From Apostichopus japonicus (Eukaryota; Echinodermata; Holothuroidea; Aspidochirotida; Stichopodidae): a stretch of 64,000 nt of DNA. Positions 40,775 through 53,410 of this stretch are shown piece by piece. Position numbers and translations under genes: made by a program. The notes under the pieces are model-generated. The model searched no databases. It had not been told where the DNA came from and saw nothing but the letters and a program-made list of their open reading frames with translations. The first letter of the stretch is position 1, and each line of letters starts with the position of its first letter. Location: NCBI RefSeq assembly GCF_037975245.1, contig NC_092579.1:7780001-7844000 (forward strand), given 5' to 3'.

Positions 40775-41498
40775 AACGAAGAAAAATTCCCAACAAACTG
40801 ACCTAGCTTCCTCGATAATATCAGAGTTCTTAAATGGTGAGGAATTCAAATCAATTATTCAAACATGTATTGAGAAGGCAATAGAAGCAAAGTTTGACAA
40901 ATTTATGAGACAAAATGATATGATTGAGGCATGATATGATTGAGGTCAGCTGCATGATGTACAGTGCAGGTTGGATGAAGTTGTATCGCAAAATAATCAC
41001 TTGAATCCAAAAGTAACCGATCTAGAGGAGAAATGTAAAAAGATGGAGAATGCTTTGAATGAAATGGAACGATATTCCCGACGTAATTGTTTGAGATTCA
41101 TGGGAGTAGCAGAGACAAAGGATGAGGACACCAACGCCGTAATTAAACCTCTTGCAGCTACAAAACTTGGAGTAACCATTCGGGACGAGGATCTTGACCG
41201 TTCCCACCGCATTGGAAAACTTAATCAAGATGGTAAACCAAGGATCATTATTGCCAAATTTACTCGCCACGATGAGAGGGGACCAAGTGGTACGCTCCCA
41301 GAGAAAATTAAAAGGGATGAAATGGCCATCCAGGAAGACCTAACGGCCGGTAATTTGGACTTACTTAAGAAAGATGAAAAACATCAGAAAGTGAAGGCAG
41401 TTTGGACGGTGGATGGAAGAATCATGGCTATTGTTAACAATGGACAATCTGAATCTAAAATGAGGATAAGATCACTTGGTGATCTTCGAAAAATTTGA
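40775..41498 (+). pseudogene. LINE ORF1 relic (L1-ORF1-like RNA-binding protein)
   Basis: N-terminal part SIISEFLNGEEFKSIIQTCI, then a coiled coil (VTDLEEKCKKMENALNEMER) followed by YSRRNCLRFMGV, DLDRSHRIG, KPRIIIAKF and AVWTVDGRI. This is the RRM-like pattern of LINE ORF1 proteins (nucleic-acid chaperones of the RNP). A tandem copy of ATGATATGATTGAGGC near 40916-40947 breaks the frame, and at least one further frameshift precedes 40950. Non-functional as it stands. Confidence 0.75.
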
Positions 41499-41747
41499 TC
41501 TTTTGGAACTTTCTCGTGAACCATCACTGTATAACTTTAAAATTTATGGACACTCATTTCAAGCGATCAAGTGTAAAGCTGTGCATTTTTGTTTATATGT
41601 ATTGTTAAAGGATCCAAGCTGCCACTTCAGCTCTTGCGTTCCGATAATCCTGTGAGATTTTCGTTTTTCATTGTACGTTATCTTTAAGCCTCTTTACTTT
41701 ACCTTTATTTTTTTCCTTCCCTTTTTCTTTTTTGTAAATTTCTATTC

Positions 41748-44700
41748 ATGCCCGGTAAAGAAGAACTTAACTATCCCGCCTTTAGTGAACCTGATAGTAA
41801 TTACCATACAAATGAGGTTAACCCTACTCATGAGAATATTGATCACGATGCCAACTTTTATGATTCTTTAACTGCCCAAAACACGTGTAGCTATTATGAC
41901 GTCAATGAACTTAACTCAAAGTCCGGCAACAATTTCTTTTCGCTTCTCCACATTAGTTCAAGAAGCTTAGGAATTTTTTTGGACAATTTGTTTACCTTAG
42001 TTCAATCACTCCATAACACTTTCACTTGTATCGGTGTGTCTGAAACGTGGATAAAAGAAGATACCCCCATTCATCTCCTTCAACTCCCTGGTTATTCATT
42101 TTTATCAAGGTCACGTTCAAATATGAAAGGTGGGGGTGTGGGCTTTTATGTTAATGATTCATGCGTTTATAAAGTCAGGGATGACTTAACTGTTTTTAAA
42201 GAGGGTTGTTGCGAGTCACTTTTTATTGAAGTTGAAAACCCGTGTGATACCAGTAGAACCTTGATAGGAATTATTTATCGTCCTCCTCATGACAGTAATT
42301 TTATTGATTTTATGGATAATTTTGAAAATACTACTATTAATATATGCAATGAGGGTAAACCATGTTACATTCTTGTGGACTTTAATTTAAACTTACTTGA
42401 GTCACGTAATTATAATGTTGCGCAGTTTGTTAATACTGCTGCAGCTTCATTCTTCAGACCTTTAATTAACTGTCCGACAAGAACTTCAAAAAATTCAAAC
42501 TCTTCATTGCTTGACAATATATTTACAAATGTTACTGATAAGATTTCTATTAGTGGTGTTATATTGCAGGGGCGTATCCAGGGGGCGCAACAGGTGCGCG
42601 CCCCCCCTATTGGCCGTCACCAAAAAAAAAAAAAAAGTTTAGCAAAAAAAAATAAAATTGATGACGACCTTTATGTGAGATGTCGGTGATCGCTCAACCC
42701 CACTCCCCCCTCCCGTATGCTTTATTTTTTGTTTGCCAAAAAAAAAGGTTCTGGCGAAGTTCGGCGGCATAATAGCTTTAGAAACATAGATGGTAATTGT
42801 GTTTGTATTATCACTATAAACACTAAGTGACATGCCAGCCATACTAAATTGTGCATTTTGTGTCCATATTTACTGGAAATGTTGCTTATTATTAAGGTCG
42901 AAAAATGGATCACATATGGCCATGGGCGGCGATCCTGGGGGGAAGGGAGGATATATCCCCCCATGAAAATGGGTGGACGGGATGTTATACACCATATCCC
43001 CTCCCCCCCCACCAAATGCCAGGTATAAGAATATTTTCATGCCTACATTAATGCATCATCGTGAATGTACGGCTCTTTTTTAGCTTCATTTCTCGCCTAC
43101 CATAAACGCAGTGCGATCTTTTCAAATAAAGCGTCTTTATAAAGCAAGAATAGTTGACTGTAGGCTTCATTGGCCCTATAACAACAAAATGTATTATTGC
43201 GCCCACGGTATTGATATAGTACATATATGCACCCTCATAGTATTCATATAGGCCCTATAGTAGGCCTACACACGTACATGTTCCCTCGAACAGCTGAGAA
43301 TCTCATGTTACCAGGGTAATGCTTAATACACGTTTCACCTGGATGCCCTAGCAATCGGTACCTAGGAATGTAACTATGTGTAATTGTGTATTGCATGTGT
43401 ATAGGCCTATAATAGCCTGCATGAGGCCATTTTCTTCATCGAATAATATAAAAGAGCTCTCGAACATTCTAACGTTGCGCCTGAAACAAGATTGACAGGG
43501 GCAATTTTCCCAAAATAACACCCGAAATTAAAAAAAAAGTATTTTGGATCATGATTATGAGATATTTCGGACATGACATCCCTCTTTTAAAGTTGGGTAT
43601 ATGCCGCTTGGAAACCTCGGGAAGTGCCGTTTCCGGCCATCTAGAGGGTTTGTTAATCCCAAAATTTTCTTGTACGCTTCGCGCCAACTCATGGTGGCGC
43701 TACGCTTAGATAGTCAACAAGGTCATATCCCCCCCCTCCTTACTCGGAAGTACCGATCGCCGCCCATGCATATGGCACCATTTTGCATTTCAGCCCTTCT
43801 TCGAAAGCAAAAATTGTCCACCCCTCCCCTTAGACCCATCCCCCAGGACGGCGATCATTCATGCCTGACGCCCCCCCCCCTATTGGAAAATCTTGGATAC
43901 GCCCCTGTATTGCATGATATTTCCGATCATTTTCCTGTGTTTTGCTTAACGTCATAAAAAATTACTCCACAAAATGATAGAACCAACAAATTTAAGCGTA
44001 ATATGTCCCCGATTAATTTAGATAAGTTTGTACACAATCTTTCTATGGAACCTTGGAGAGGTGTTTTTGATAGTAACGATCCTGACACTGCATATCGTAC
44101 TTTTATTTCTATTTATTCTAAGCATTATAACAATAGTTTTCCTTTAGTAAAAGTTAATAAACGCACTCCTAGAAAAGACTGGTGTACTTCTGGCATTGTA
44201 AATTCATGTCATACTAAAGACAAACTTTATAAAAAAGTATATCAAAAAGCCTAGTGAAGAAAATCGTGAGAATTACATTAGATTTAGGAATAAGCTAAGC
44301 AGTGTTATTAAAATTGCTAAGAAACATTTTTATTTCGATACATTTACATCATCTAATCACAAAAGAACGTGGGACTGCATTAATTCTCTCATCAAGAACA
44401 AAACCTCCACTTCTTCTGTCACTTCGTTGAAATTGGATGAAAATTGTGTTTCTAATCCTGTGATATTTCTAATGCATTTAACGATTACTTTACCGTATAT
44501 TGGTCCAAATTTAGCCCGTGATATTCCGGTTGGTATACAGAACCCCCTAGACTATATGTGCCAAGCTAATCCCATGAATTCTTTCTTTTGAATCCTACAG
44601 ACGAAGTGGGAGGTTTTAGATTGTATTTCAAATTTAAAAAATTCAAGCTGCGGTTATGACGACATTAGTCCTAAAGTTGTTAAATTATCTAGTTCTGCTA

Positions 44701-46119
44701 TTTGCACACCTCTCGTGCATATCATTAATTGTTTTTTTTTCCAAGGTATTGTTCCGTCTGATTTGAAAATAGCTCGTGTAGTTCCGGTATTCAAAAGTGG
44801 CATGCGAGAGAGCGTCAATAATTCTAGGCCTATATCTGTCTTACCTTCGTTTTCAAAGATCTTTGAAGAACTTGTATTTAATCGTTTATATTCCTTTTTA
44901 ATGAAACATGATCTATTATATGATTATCAGTTTGGCTTTATGCCTCACCGTAACACGTCCCAGGCTATTTTAAGTCTTGTTGATTATATTATTGAATCTT
45001 TTGAAAGTAAATGTCTAGTTGGGGGGATTTTTTTAGATCTCTCCAAGGCTTTTGATACGCTTGACCATTCAATTCTGTTAAAAAAGCTTGATTAATATGG
45101 CACAAGGGGGGCTGCATTATCTTGGTTTAATAGCTACATTCATAATAGATTCCAATATGTTTCTTTATCTGTCGCTAATTCTTCGAAGCAGGCAATTCAT
45201 TGTGGTGTTCCCCAGGGCTCTATTCCTGGACCCTTATTGTTCCTCATCTATATAAACGACCTTCCTAATGTCACTCCAAAATTTCACTTTATTTTGTATA
45301 CAGATGATACTAATTTACTATATAAAGGTCGTGATATAAATACTCTTGTTAACGATATCAATGCTGAAATCCCCAAAATTACTGCCTGGTTCAGATCCAA
45401 TAAACTTCACTTAAATGCTATAAAAACTACCACCATTATTTTCATCCAAATTAGTGACAAATAGTTTCTTCCAACCTTGCGATTATAATTGATAGAACGC
45501 CAGTACCTTTCTCCCATTCCACAAATTTTCTTGGCATTACCCTAGATGAAAATCTCAGTTTGATCCAACATATTCAGAACTTAAAAAGAAAAGTGTCCAA
45601 AGCCATTGGCATTATCAATCGTTATAAACAATTGTCCACTTTAAAACTCTGTTAACTTTATACAATATTCTTATCTTGCCTTTTTTATCGTATTGTTGTA
45701 TTGTGTGGGGTTACACTTATCCTAGTCATATTAATAAGCTCTATATTCTACAAAAGAAAGTGTTGCGTGCAATTTATGATGTTCCTTACAATAGTCACTC
45801 GTACAGCCTCTTCTGTGACAGTAAACTCTTAACCATATTTGAATTAGTCAAGTACTACACCTTAATCTTTGTATATAACTTTTTTTCACGACAATCTACC
45901 AAGAAGCTTCTCCTATTTTTTTTGTATCAAATAATTGTTTTCATACTTACAATACCCGCAATGCAAATTTACTTTCCGTTCACCATTATTCTCTTGCAAG
46001 TAGTCAACATTTTGTCAAATACTCTGCTATTTCTTATTGGAATTCCGTACCAACTGCATTGCATTCAATTAATAATGTATCCTCATTCAAACGTAATAGC
46101 GTTACCTTCTTTCGAATAG
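41748..46119 (+). pseudogene. LINE ORF2 relic: AP-type endonuclease and reverse transcriptase
   Basis: Endonuclease: FTCIGVSETWI, GGGVGFYV, LIGIIYRPP, then after the nested MITE HDISDHFPVF. RT: ARVVPVFKSG, RPISVLPSFSKIFEELV, FGFMPHRNTS, FLDLSKAFDTLDH, HCGVPQGSIPGPLLFLIY, and YTDDT where FADDT or YADDT is usual. C terminus: YWNSVPT in a shifted frame. Lesions include stop/frameshift after 44254, stop at 45093-45095 (KLD*YGTRG), frameshift near 45464 and VDFN where GDFN is expected in the endonuclease. Dead copy. Assignment to CR1/L2/Jockey-like RTs is from motif spacing and the 3' tail. Confidence 0.8.
42567..43907. mobile_element. MITE nested in the LINE endonuclease, 5-bp target duplication TATTG
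   Basis: Ends are CAGGGGCGTATCCAGG and the complement of CAGGGGCGTATCCAAG. TATTG flanks both sides (42562-42566 and 43908-43912). Removing the element and one TATTG restores the endonuclease frame through GVILHDISDHFPVF, so the boundaries are exact. The CAGGGGCG termini look hAT-like, but the 5-bp duplication is shorter than the usual 8 bp (some hAT groups have 5-6). No transposase inside. Confidence 0.88.
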
Positions 46120-46411
46120 AATTTTATGTTTTAGTTTAAAATTCGGGCCACGTCTTTGTTAAAGTTTTTTTTCTTCTCCCCCCACACTTTTTCTTATTAT
46201 TATTATTCATTTTCTTGTAACATTTTGTTGTTGTCATACTTTGTACCTTTGTTATACTTTGTCAGTTTGTATTTTGGGGATACCTCACTTACAAGTTCTT
46301 ATGAACTTTTCGAGGATCCCCACAACCATATACTTTGCATACGTATATACTTGAATTATGTAAAATGTTGATAACGTTGATGGTTGAAATATAGTTGAAC
46401 AAACAAACAAA

Positions 46412-48160
46412 CAATAAAAGTGGCTGGACCATCAATTCTAATACAGACACCAGTAGGTCAGTTTCTCAGATTCATCACACAACTCATTGACACTAAACTT
46501 TCAAAACTTTCCGATAACATGTTTGAAAATGCATTGCACATTATTTTGTCTAGAACAAATTGTGTTACCTGGCATCCGTTAAGGACGCTCTGTTATTTAT
46601 ATCAAGTTAAAAGAAGTTAACAATAACATATAGACCTGCTTTGAGGAACCGACGTCATTATCAATTTAATCTTATAAGCGAGCATTCCAGCGAGTTTGCA
46701 TACTTACGTTAATTTAAGTTGAAATATCTTAAAACCAGGAATAGCTATTTAGACACATTAATTTGTGCCTCTCAAAATGTTCTTTCTTATTGAACAATGA
46801 CATATCAAGACTCTAGATCATCCTTTAATTGATCCTCATATGTTATCGCTGTAGTGATAAGAAGATTTACCGACATAGGAGTAAAATAGATGAAACAACA
46901 ACAATATACGAAAAAGAGTAAGGATGCGTTGTGTACTTCAGTTGTGTTCAACAGTCTGTGACACTATCCCCCCCCCCCCACAAAAAAAAGAACGAAAAGA
47001 AAAAGACGTTAAAATGCATTTTTCACATCTTTGTGTAGTTTTGTTCAAGACCCGTTCCCGTTCAAGAGCTTGTTCTTGGTGAGAAACCTTGAGGAACTTG
47101 GAAACTCCTTTAAACTTTTCCCCCCTCCATTATTCCAACCCATGTACCTTAACCTTAAAGGGTGTGAAGACTCGCGCACAAAGAAACGTCTCATGCCGGT
47201 AATCTGACCTAGTTTCGAATGACGTGTAACAGAAGTGTTAGACACCACCATCGATCCCAGAAAATGCACACACTGCTTGCTACCATCGGTAATTAGACAC
47301 TAGTTTACAGTCAGTACATACAGCTGCGGTCAATACCCACAACACAGTGTACAAACTATACAGCGATGGACATCTCAGGTCCAGCTTCATTACTGTACTG
47401 TCTGCATCTTGTAGCGACACGAACAAAACGTCACTTGCAAGCAACGGAAAGTTAACTTTTTTTCAGATGGCCGCACGCGGTTTGGGGCGAGTCTTCAATG
47501 CCTTTAAGGAGTAACGAGTTTAGTTTCATACGTAATATTGTTTGACAATAAAGTTATTGTATGATTTGATTACTATATTTTACATGAGAAAGTGAATGAT
47601 ACCGTCTAGTAAGTGCTCATTATTTTAATTTTTATTAATTTCCTTTGTTCTTGTTCTCTTAACCATTCATTCTACATATCTGTAAATACTGGTATATGGT
47701 GAAGCAGTGCCTTTACTATCAAATAAAAGAGAGAGAGATAGATAGATGGTTCAATTACAGGTCAATGTATTTTAAACTATAAAGAATTTGTTCTTAAAAG
47801 TGATTAAAACTACTATGTAAAGGTATTAATATTATTTACTTAGGTCTACTTAATTGCTCCTTTACCTTCACTGGGTAACCAAATCTATGAGCCTGGGGTG
47901 ACGAATAGCACCCTTATTTTCTCAATTTGACTATGTTTTGGGGGAAAAAACTCCACTACAGCTGGTGAAAGTGTTAATTCATACGTTGTAATGGGAAGTC
48001 ATACAACAGGGAAAGCGAACTGAATAACAACACCTGTTATAGCTAATATGGTGACCTCACTACATACGTGAAAGTGATAAGGACTTTGGATCTTGAGTTA
48101 CACAGAAGTAAGCGTGATCCTTACGATTTAAATTGTATATTCATATCGTAAATGTATACT
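46412..48160. other. Intergenic, no gene recognised
   Basis: AT-rich DNA with a C/A run near 46968 and a GAGA/GATA tract at about 47727-47748. Nothing else supported. Confidence 0.35.
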
Positions 48161-48232
48161 GCGTTGGTGGTGTAGTGGTTAGCATTGATGCCTTCCAAGC
48201 ATTAGGCCTGGGTTCAATTCCCGGCCAACGCA
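48161..48232 (+). tRNA. tRNA-Gly (anticodon UCC)
   Basis: Full cloverleaf in 72 bases. Acceptor stem GCGTTGG/CCAACGC with discriminator A; D arm GTGTAGTGGTTAGCA; anticodon stem ATGC/GCAT around CTTCCAA, so the anticodon is TCC and it reads GGA (and probably GGG) glycine codons; T arm CTGGG-TTCAATT-CCCGG. Internal pol III promoter: A box TGGTGTAGTGG and B box GGTTCAATTCC. A TTTT terminator lies at 48238-48241. No intron, no encoded CCA. The intact stems argue against a SINE-derived pseudogene. Confidence 0.95.
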
Positions 48233-49818
48233 GATTATTTTCTTGTTTTTCCGCGCCCGTTGTTTTTAAGATTAAGTTCGTTTGGTACACATTTTTTTAT
48301 TTTATTTTGATAACAATTTTACGACCTCATGCAATGTTGCAAGTACAGAAGAAAGATTACCGAATTGATAGATTTTAAGTTTTACAGAGAACTTGGTTTA
48401 ATTATATTCCGAGATGACCAATCACTAGATGATCAATCACATGATTTAACAATCGTGTATACAATCCCGTCTTGAAAAGAGTCCCGCCGCACAGAACCGT
48501 ATATATATATTATAACCGCGTCACGCATCGACGGAACAGGTACCATTAGTTCGATCGATCAATGCAACTATATAGTAGGCTATAAAACATGAGGATTAAA
48601 TTATAATAAACTGTCAGTTTTAAGTGATTTAATGTGATAGTCCAACAAACCTGATAAGTCATTGCCTATTGTGCTGGAGGGGTGGGGGGTATTTTTTTAC
48701 TTTACCAATGCACAATGGCCGGCATTTCTGTTACTAACATTGACGATCAAATGTTCTGACAGGTCTCGCAGAAATGTTTTCCATGTTATTTGTATACATG
48801 ACGAAATATCCTTTAACAATATAATTCTTCTGCAGACGGGGTGATTCTCTTCGACTGATGTCTGAGGACTTGGAATTCCTTTGCTCAAGCCTTCAGTCAG
48901 CATATATACAAAACAACGCACGCACACCCAAGCTTACCACATCTGCATTGGAAGCCCAACGCTACACATTGGCACCAGACTGGTTCCGGAGGCACCCAAA
49001 AAACTATCCCCTTTTCACCTATCTCCTTAAAACCATAATCAAAAATGTTTTAATCTCAGAATCCAGTAATTATCCAAACGATACTCTGCGCTTACCATGT
49101 GGGCGGTCAAAAAAGCAAAAAAAAAATATATATAAAAATAAATTCATTAAATTACACCAAATATAAATTTAATTGTTCAGTCGTCCAGGCTGTTCAGTCT
49201 TTAATATAAAAGAAATTAAAAACATTATAAAAAGAACTGTCGAGGAAGTTAATATCGTAGCTGAGAATTGAGGTTGGTAGGAACGAAAGTGGGCTAGTTT
49301 GGTGACATGGTAGTATGGGCGGCCATTACCGCAGAAACAAAACATAAAGATTTATTCAATAAATTACACCAAAAATAAATTTAACATGAGAAAAATTAAA
49401 TTTTCTCCATCAAAAATTGAATTACTCCATCGGGTCTTTGGGCTGCGAATTTGCATATCTTTATCGGCAACATGGATGGATCACATTCACAACAGACTGT
49501 ACAAGATTTTTACCAGCAGGCAGTGTCCCATTTACAGTCTGCTGTTGACATCGTGCAGAGGGCCCTTGGTACCAACCTGGATTTGCCTCGACCAGTAGTC
49601 GCGCATTGGCCAACCAGCAGTTCCATCGTTAGGCCTACGGTTTAGCATCTATACATCTAGAACCAGTGAATATGCCAAGTACTATATAGTACTGGGCCTG
49701 GATACCATAGTACCAGTGACAGACCTGTTACTTGACTACTGTACTGTACATGTTTTCGAGCGGTCTGCTCCTATTCCTGCTTCTCCTTTGACTTTTACTG
49801 CATAACGTTCGCTTATAG
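48233..49818. other. Intergenic, with a short direct repeat
   Basis: A segment around TAAATTACACCAAATATAAATTTAA (words TAAATTACACCAAA and ATAAATTTAA) at about 49139-49177 recurs at 49350-49385. No gene recognised. Confidence 0.4.
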
Positions 49819-50198
49819 TACCAGGGGTGGGCAACCTTTTTTGCATAAATGGGCCAGATATAAGGAGTGAAAAATTGACTGGGCTGCACCTAACCAACGA
49901 CCTGCTGTTGATTTCAAACCTTTGATTCCGAGGACTTTCAAGCAATAGCTGTGTGTACTTAATCTGTATTCACAAAAACATAATGTCAATACTTAACAGT
50001 TGATAATTAATGGGGATAATAGGCCTCCCTGACAGCATCATTAGTGCCCATTAATTCTGAGCAGCTAGCTGGGTTTTTTTTTGTGATGATGTAAAATATA
50101 TTGATTTTTATCTTTCTCTTGAGACATCTCACGGGCCGCCAAAAAAAATATCACTGGCGGGCCGCATGGGCCCGCGGGCCGTAGGTTGCCCACCCCAG
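49819..50198. mobile_element. hAT-like MITE
   Basis: Left end CAGGGGTGGGCAACCT (from 49822), right end the complement of CTGGGGTGGGCAACCT, i.e. inverted repeats with one mismatch. Flanks GCTTATAG (49811-49818) and GCTTATAT (50199-50206) agree at 7 of 8, consistent with a hAT target duplication. Only about 380 bp, no transposase. Confidence 0.78.
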
Positions 50199-50253
50199 GC
50201 TTATATTAACCAACAAACTTTGCCGAAGACGAGAGACGAGATGCTGCCATTTT

Positions 50254-50284
50254 GTATGTACTCACAGGACGTGTGAGTACATAC
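50254..50284. repeat. Perfect 12-bp hairpin
   Basis: GTATGTACTCAC, a 7-base loop, then GTGAGTACATAC. Function unknown; may be chance or a relic of a transposon end. Confidence 0.7.
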
Positions 50285-50689
50285 AAACATTACGTGTTGC
50301 TGACACTAGCCACAAAAAAAAAAAAAAATGGCGTGCTAGACATCGCTGGGAAATAACCAAGTTTGTGGTTTACTCCACTGGAGCATTTATTTTTGACGGG
50401 ATTTGTTTCCGCGGGTATTTTGTTTGGTTAGAACCTGATGTGGGATGATATCGGAAGGGGCAGATTTAATATGTGCGGGTGAACTTACTTCGACCATGCT
50501 TTGACAGAGTAATCTTAATTTCGATGAATAAAATCAATATTTGATGTGATTTAGTAAATTATTTTTGATGGATTAAATTTATTTTTGATGAAGAAAATTT
50601 GTCTTTGATGGAGTAAAAATCTGTTGATATAAAGCATTCCTTGGATGATTCGCTCGCTTTGTGAAACCTTTCCTTTATGATTTTTTATT

Positions 50690-51145
50690 TTTTATTTATT
50701 ATAATTATTATTGTTATTATTAACCTTTAAAAGGGTGACTCGGCTCGACCACAGCTAATCTTCCCCGAGGCCCTAACATACAATCAATATAAAAAGAATA
50801 ATATTATAAAATAATAAACAAAGAGTAAGACTATAAACATACAAATATACAACAGTAAATCACAAAACTGTAAAAATGAGTATAGAACATAAAAGCGTAA
50901 TGAGATGATTAAGACTTGAAAAATTCATTGACTAAACGTTTAAAAATAGGTAAAGATTTGGCATGCTTGCATTCAGCTGGCAAACTATTCCATTCTTTGG
51001 CAGCTATGAAGGAAAATCTACGCTTGTGATATTCCGTTTTACCATCTTTCAGGTATAAGTTACTTTGAGTCGTGGATCTCAAATTGTGATAATGAATTTC
51101 GTGTGTAAAGTTGAATAACTGGGTTAGATAATTTAATAATACCAC
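50690..51145 (-). mobile_element. LINE 3' fragment (CR1/L2/Jockey-like ORF2 C terminus)
   Basis: The minus strand from 51145 encodes a tail with HNLRSTTQSNLYL, RRFSFIAAKEWNSLPAE and SLPIFKRLVNEFF to a stop at 50909. The SF...WNSLP...F pattern is the conserved C terminus of these LINE RT proteins. An AT-rich 3' untranslated part with TAAATAAAAA-like sequence follows towards 50690. The rest of the element is missing (5' truncation). Confidence 0.75.
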
Positions 51146-52777
51146 AGGAACGGAGACACTCTAGTAAAACAACAAAGTGAAACCGCGCCATCTTATACGA
51201 TTGCAGGGCAGCAACGATAGTTTTGATTTACACTGCCCAGTGACACGAAAGTCTTGACGTGTACTAGGGAGTTGTTCCATAACAACTCCCAGCGTGTACT
51301 AAAAGAGAGATTAGTAGCCTGAATAATACTACGGTAGCCTCAACGCAACTTTCCAGACCTACCTGTTCTGATCATATATCAATTATTCCTGCTTAAATGA
51401 ACGACCTCAACAAATGTTGGTACAGAATTAATTTAAACAAAAGTTTAAATTACGTAACGTTTTGACCCTTTATACCATCCAAACTGTAAGAACAACTGTG
51501 GTATGGAGTGGGGAGAGGGGGGGGGGTAGAGTTCTTTAAGACATATATACACATTTTTTCCTTCCTGTTTCTGTTTTTTTTTTTAAGGTAATCCCTTTTA
51601 TTTTTAGCTCAACATTATGGTATATCCACGGACGTATGCAGAGGGGAGCAGGCACAGCTCGATTTTTCATTAACCGGTTCAAAGAATTTACCAGCCTTTA
51701 CAAAAAAAAAAAGAATTAATCAGTTAACCATTAAACTTGAACGGCTTTTGTTTTATATCTTGGACTGGAGGAGCTGGTGGCGTAGCAAGGAGCGGAGCAG
51801 CACTGTTAATGTCATCCTCTCGATACTTGCCACGCTGCTGCTTGGGGGTCTTTCTCCATATTTTAGATCAGTGCCGTAACCATATTTTGTCTTTTTATAT
51901 ATTTTTTTATTGATGCCCCGATTTCGCCAATTTTCCCTCAAATATGGAAGATGAAGCCATTTAATTGCAACCTAGCAACTTGGGCAGATCATCTCTCAGA
52001 GGGGGTGGGGGGGGGGGGCAGTAGATCTAGTTGTGAGACCAACAAGCTTTTAAGACCGATTGCGGTAACTTTAGCGCACGCCCGAAGATACATGTCAGAG
52101 TGGGCAGTTCTGTTTCTCCGGAATGTCTATTCTAAGCCCTGTTGGGAGTCCTGCATGTGAGCTTCTGGCTGTGAAATTTTCACTTTTCAGATTTTTCAAC
52201 TGTAAGCACAAAGATACATTTGTGAGAAGACTTCAATCATTCATTAGAATGTATTCAAAAGCACCAGTGGTATATTATTACTAAATTATTTTTTTTGTAG
52301 GGGGGGTGGGCAAGTTCCCCATCATCGTAACTTCCACTAATATCCTCGTAATAACGTCTTTTTCATATCGATCTCTCCTCCCCCCCCCCCCCTCCCGAAA
52401 TTACGACTTTGTATCACAGTTCAAATATTTATAATTACTCTCCAAACATCTTTTTGTGACATCATTAAGGATGAAAGTGACACTAAGTAAGATCGGATGG
52501 TACTACAAATTTCGAAGCCATTATCACTTCCATCAACCTTGGTGGTGAAATCAGGAATTTATCGAAATTTTTAGCAAAAGGACGGTACATTCGACGGATT
52601 AAAGCGCATATAGCAAAGATCAAGCTGCACGCCTGTAATTTTAAACAAGTTTTGGAAAATATAGTATTTAATATATGTCCACCGACATTGGTGGGGCAAA
52701 TCATACTTTCTTTGGAAAATAAACCTAATAAACTTGTGACGTATCACGTGTAAGAGAGGTTTCCTTTTTCGAAGTGA
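51146..52777. other. Intergenic, no gene recognised
   Basis: Contains a hairpin (GGGAGTTGTT-CCAT-AACAACTCCC, 51267-51290), a single transposon-end-like GGACGTATGCAGAGGGGAGC at about 51629, and G and C runs near 51516, 52000, 52304 and 52380. No supported coding region. Confidence 0.4.
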
Positions 52778-53410
52778 TTATTCGCAGGGCAGCCCGGCGA
52801 ATAACGTACACAGACACCTTATTCGCAGGGCTGTGACGATTTTGAAAATAGGTTTATTATTAGGTTTTGCTATTGATACCAGTCAGTTTAGGGGCCTTGA
52901 AAAAGCCAACCTTTTGGGCCCAAATAGTCTTAGCCACTTCATAAGCTAATTTTTGGAACCCCAGCAATTCAATTTTAAAAGCTTATTTTAAGGGAGCTTA
53001 TCTTGGGATTCCCCAAAAGCCGATATTGCCTGAAAGCCAATATGGTCAAGGGTGTGACACCCCCCCCCCTCCCACACCTTTACATGCAAATGAGCAGTCA
53101 CTCTGCAAAACCAAAGGTGAAAATGAGGGATGACATTTTTTATGTTGGCGGTACTAATGCTAGACTGGTTCAATCTTAAGGCCCTAGGCTCCCAAAACCA
53201 ATCCTAACAGCATTAAGATATATGAATCCCAAAGGCCAATAAATTCCTCAAAATATAGAGGCTCCCAATTAAGACTCTCAAAAAGATAGCTGGTGCCCAA
53301 AAGCAAACTCGAATAACCCCAAAAGTTATTGAGCCCGTTAACCCAATCTAAGTCTGCCCTGTGAATAAGGTGTATGTGTCTGGCTATTCGCAGGGCTGCC
53401 CTGCGAATAA
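52778..53410. mobile_element. Non-autonomous element with 55-bp inverted repeats that are themselves palindromic
   Basis: The left terminus (52778-52832) and right terminus (53356-53410) are inverted repeats of about 55 bp. Each terminus begins TTATTCGCAGGGC and continues GCCCGGCGAATAA or GCCCTGCGAATAA, so each end is also an imperfect palindrome, and TTATTCGCAGGGC recurs again at its inner edge. The interior has no protein frame. I could not see a clear target duplication. The superfamily was not assigned. Confidence 0.75.

Larger units (their letters stand above)
40665..46411 (+). mobile_element. CR1/L2-type LINE, broken, with a nested MITE
   Basis: In order: ORF1-like coiled-coil/RRM-like protein (40775-41498), endonuclease (41748-42566 plus 43913-43957), RT (about 44600-45470) and a C-terminal tail, ending in GTTGAACAAACAAACAAACAA at about 46392-46411, the short-tandem 3' end typical of CR1/L2-like LINEs. 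It is interrupted by a MITE (42567-43907), a 16-bp duplication in ORF1 and several frameshifts. The 5' end is uncertain. Confidence 0.8.

Noticed and set aside
48161-48232. tRNA-derived SINE rather than tRNA gene
   Set aside because: Stems, both promoter boxes and terminator are intact, and no SINE body or tail follows.
51629-51660. A hAT-like end (GGACGTATGCAGAGGGGAGC)
   Set aside because: No matching inverted end or target duplication found nearby, so it was not called as an element.
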